From the NCBI GenBank assembly GCA_039818285.1, contig JBCBUE010000054.1, positions 1-22,679 of the forward strand: a DNA stretch of 22,679 bases, in the 5' to 3' direction. Shown here one piece after another: positions 21,118 through 22,679 of the stretch. Position numbers and translations under genes: made by a program. How positions within the stretch are numbered: position 1 is the first letter of the stretch; each line of letters begins with the position of its first letter. The notes under the pieces were generated by a model. It worked only from the letters and a program-made list of their open reading frames with translations. It was not told the origin of the DNA and searched no databases. This DNA is from JBCBUE01 sp039818285. Lineage in GTDB: Bacteria > Planctomycetota > Phycisphaerae > Phycisphaerales > Phycisphaeraceae.

Positions 21118-21609
21118 GTGGCAAAAACACGCGAAATCATGACGGAAAAGGGCTGGGCGTGGGCGGCTTGGTTGGGGGATTGGCTGGGTCGAGCGCGTGG
21201 CATGGTGTCACAGTCTGGCACTCTATCGGTGCCACGGCAGCGCCTTCGGGCGGCGGCGTGGCTGGGGCTGCGGGTGATCGAGGCCCGGCTGATCGAGCTG
21301 GGCGACGAGCCGGCGGATGCGTTCGAGCTCGATCGGCTGGCGGCGGAGTGGTCGTTGTGTCGGCGGCGGGCGGGGCGCGACGACGGGGATGAGGCGATGC
21401 GGGCGGAGCTCGACGAGCTGCTGGCCTCGACCCGGCGGCGGCTCGACACGGCGCGGGCGCGGGTTGCCGAGGCGGGCGCCTCAACGGGGTCCGCGGCAGG
21501 CGTCGAGGTAGCGGCGGACGGTGTCGGCGATCCCGAGGGTCAACGCGTCAGCGACGAGGGCGTGGCCGATGGAGACCTCGGCGACGCCGGGGACCCGGCC
21601 GAGGAATAG
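21118..21609 (+). CDS. Hypothetical protein, start uncertain
   Basis: The frame of up to 163 residues can start at GTG 21118, ATG 21139 or ATG 21202; none has a clear ribosome site. The central part (RLRAAAWLGLRVIEARLIEL, then DAFELDRLAAEWSLCRRRAG, then RAELDELLASTRRRLDTARA) is rich in Leu, Arg and Glu, looks alpha-helical or coiled-coil, and has the codon pattern of a real gene. The last 43 codons overlap the 3' end of pdxJ on the other strand and turn into Gly/Asp-rich shadow sequence. Bases 21196-21236 hold an inverted repeat (CGTGGCA...TGCCACG), so the true start may lie after it. I recognise no family. It is divergent from the YdjY-type gene. Confidence 0.45.
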   Translation: MAKTREIMTEKGWAWAAWLGDWLGRARGMVSQSGTLSVPRQRLRAAAWLGLRVIEARLIELGDEPADAFELDRLAAEWSLCRRRAGRDDGDEAMRAELDELLASTRRRLDTARARVAEAGASTGSAAGVEVAADGVGDPEGQRVSDEGVADGDLGDAGDPAEE

Positions 21610-22236
21610 CGGCAGGTTGGCGAGCGTGAGGTCGTGGCCGGCGTTCACGCCCATGCCGGCGGCGCGGGCGGCCTCGCCGGCGAGGGCGAAGGTGTCGAGG
21701 GCGGCGTCGGCGTGGCCGGCGTCGAAGGCCTCGGCGTAGGGCTGGGTGTAGAGCTCGACGCGGTCGGCGCCGGTCTCGGCGACGCGGGCGACGTCGTCGG
21801 GGCGGTCGGCATCGACGAACAGCGAGACCCGGCCGGCGCCACGCTGGCGGACCTCGGCGACGACGTCGCGCAGGCGGGCGAGGTTGCCCGCGACGTCCCA
21901 GCCGTGGTCGGAGGTCGACTGGTTGGGGTCGTCGGGCACGAGGGTGGCCTGGGTCGGTTGGGCCTCACTGATGTGATCGAGGTAGCGACCCTCGAAGGGG
22001 TTGCCCTCGATGTTGAACTCCCGGCCGGCGTAAGCAGGTTCAGCGAGCAGGGCGGCGACGGCGGCGACGTCGTCGGGGCGGATGTGGCGGGCGTCCGGGC
22101 GCGGGTGGACGGTGATGCCGGCGGCCCCGGCGTCGAGCGCGAGTCGGGACAGGGCGGCGGGGTCGGGGTAGGGCAGCGGCCGGCTGTTGCGCAGCAGGGC
22201 GATCTTGTTGACGTTGACCGAGAGGGCGGCGGGCAT
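21481..22236 (-). CDS. pdxJ: Pyridoxine 5'-phosphate synthase
   Basis: PdxJ condenses 1-deoxy-xylulose 5-phosphate with 3-amino-2-oxopropyl phosphate to form pyridoxine 5'-phosphate, the last ring-forming step of the DXP-dependent vitamin B6 route. The product has 251 residues, near the family norm of about 240. ATG 22236 gives LSVNVNKIALLRNSR; the longer frame to 22578 is an antisense-like extension into the next gene. Family motifs are AGAAGITVHPRPDARHI, EFNIEGNP, ATLVPDDP, VSLFVDAD, RVELYTQPYAEAF, GVNAGHDLTLANLP and EVSIGHALVADAL. These are the active-site and phosphate-binding regions of its TIM barrel. TAGGCT lies at -13 to -8 and there is no Shine-Dalgarno. The GT2 gene ends 20 bp upstream on the same strand. 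Confidence 0.95.
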   Translation of the reverse strand: MPAALSVNVNKIALLRNSRPLPYPDPAALSRLALDAGAAGITVHPRPDARHIRPDDVAAVAALLAEPAYAGREFNIEGNPFEGRYLDHISEAQPTQATLVPDDPNQSTSDHGWDVAGNLARLRDVVAEVRQRGAGRVSLFVDADRPDDVARVAETGADRVELYTQPYAEAFDAGHADAALDTFALAGEAARAAGMGVNAGHDLTLANLPLFLGRVPGVAEVSIGHALVADALTLGIADTVRRYLDACRGPR

Positions 22237-22243
22237 GGCGGAG

Positions 22244-22249
22244 AGCCTA
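22244..22249 (-). promoter_or_regulatory. -10 hexamer before pdxJ
   Basis: TAGGCT on the minus strand lies at -13 to -8 of the pdxJ ATG. It is the same hexamer at the same place as before scpA. Confidence 0.42.
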
Positions 22250-22256
22250 GGCGTGG

Positions 22257-22679
22257 TCAGTCGCCGGTCGGCGCGGGGGCAATGGGCTCGGCGTCGAGGG
22301 GGCGGAGGCGGAGGAACATCCAGCGGACGGCGAAGAGGTCGATGAGGCCGGGCAGGGCGCGGTTCCAGATGCCGAACTTGGCGACGCCGGCGGTGCGGGG
22401 GCGGTGGTCGGTGGGCATGTTGGCGACGGCGTAGCCGTGTTTCTTGAGCCAGGGGGCGATGAAGCGGTGCATGCCCTTGTACTGGAGGGGGACGGCCTTG
22501 GCGGCGCGGCTGGACAGGACGCGCAGGGCGCAGGCGGAGTCGGGCGTGTCGTCGCCGAGGACGGTGGAGCGGAACCACCGGCCGACCTTGGAGGAGACGC
22601 GGCGTTTGAGGTTGTCGCGTCGGTTGGCCGAGCGATCGCCCTGGACGAGGTCGAGGCGCTCGTCCTTGAGGCGTTGGAT
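22257..22679 (-). CDS. Glycosyltransferase family 2, dolichol-phosphate mannosyltransferase-like, C-terminal part
   Basis: The frame is open from the window edge to TGA at 22257, giving the last 140 residues; the 5' end is outside. The order of motifs fits DPM1/ArnC-like GT2 enzymes that move a sugar from a nucleotide donor to polyprenyl phosphate: LDLVQGDRSANRRDNLKRRV, then DDTPDSACALRVL, QYKGMHRFIAPWL, NMPTDHRPRTAGVAKFGIWN and LIDLFAVRWMFLRLRPL. The last segment follows the usual basic HRPR...K...NR pattern and one hydrophobic helix. The usual D-T-G-C appears as PDSAC. It acts at the inner membrane, probably in lipopolysaccharide or glycoprotein precursor synthesis. It is just upstream of pdxJ, with no functional link evident. 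Confidence 0.87.
   Translation of the reverse strand: MQRLKDERLDLVQGDRSANRRDNLKRRVSSKVGRWFRSTVLGDDTPDSACALRVLSSRAAKAVPLQYKGMHRFIAPWLKKHGYAVANMPTDHRPRTAGVAKFGIWNRALPGLIDLFAVRWMFLRLRPLDAEPIAPAPTGD

Noticed and set aside
21196..21236. Mobile repeat with CGTGGCA/TGCCACG ends in the 21118 ORF
   Set aside because: The arms are only 7 bp with 27 bases between; too weak to call alone, noted only as doubt on the ORF start.
22237..22578. N-terminal extension of PdxJ
   Set aside because: The extension overlaps the glycosyltransferase 3' end in another frame and is Arg/Pro-rich; ATG 22236 matches the family start.

Overview
The window looks like chromosomal DNA of a Planctomycetota bacterium, probably of the Phycisphaerae type. 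This is inferred from family content and base composition, not from a marker gene. It is GC-rich, and a DUF1800/DUF1501 exported pair, a PEP-CTERM protein, twin PilZ proteins, a YdjY-type exported protein and Kdo (Gram-negative outer membrane) genes sit among housekeeping genes.

Layout. Positions 2-2074 hold the end of a DUF1800 gene and a complete DUF1501 gene with a Tat signal. A small lipoprotein (2369-2635) and two duplicated PilZ genes (2820-3293, 3526-4125) follow on the plus strand. Both PilZ genes have a sigma-28-like promoter at almost the same distance upstream. On the minus strand lie carB (4034-7732), carrying an extra in-frame 315-bp segment of lower GC, and a YfcE-type phosphoesterase. 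A TPR gene and a zinc-ribbon membrane protein run the other way (8422-9690). The minus-strand stretch 9756-12311 has kdsD and kdsC, two Kdo pathway enzymes, split by a PEP-CTERM gene and a nested palindromic repeat. scpA (plus) starts 24 bp from kdsD. A TolC-like protein and an aquaglyceroporin form a minus-strand pair (13281-15811). A leuC-type dehydratase (15985-17442) contains a perfect 34-bp palindrome and a heptamer-repeat insertion.

From 17443 to about 19850 the GC content falls. Here are an unknown gene, an Xre-ImmA/IrrE regulator-protease, and a DUF4411 PIN-like gene broken by one in-frame TAG, together a toxin-antitoxin-like island. The right end has a YdjY-type gene whose first 25 codons contain an intrinsic terminator, a hypothetical plus-strand ORF, pdxJ, and the end of a DPM1-like glycosyltransferase.

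Two themes recur. First, many start codons have no Shine-Dalgarno sequence but have a TANNNT hexamer 7-13 bases upstream, as expected of leaderless mRNAs; other genes have good Shine-Dalgarno sites. Second, several unrelated small palindromic or short-period repeats occur, mostly between genes but in one case inside leuC.
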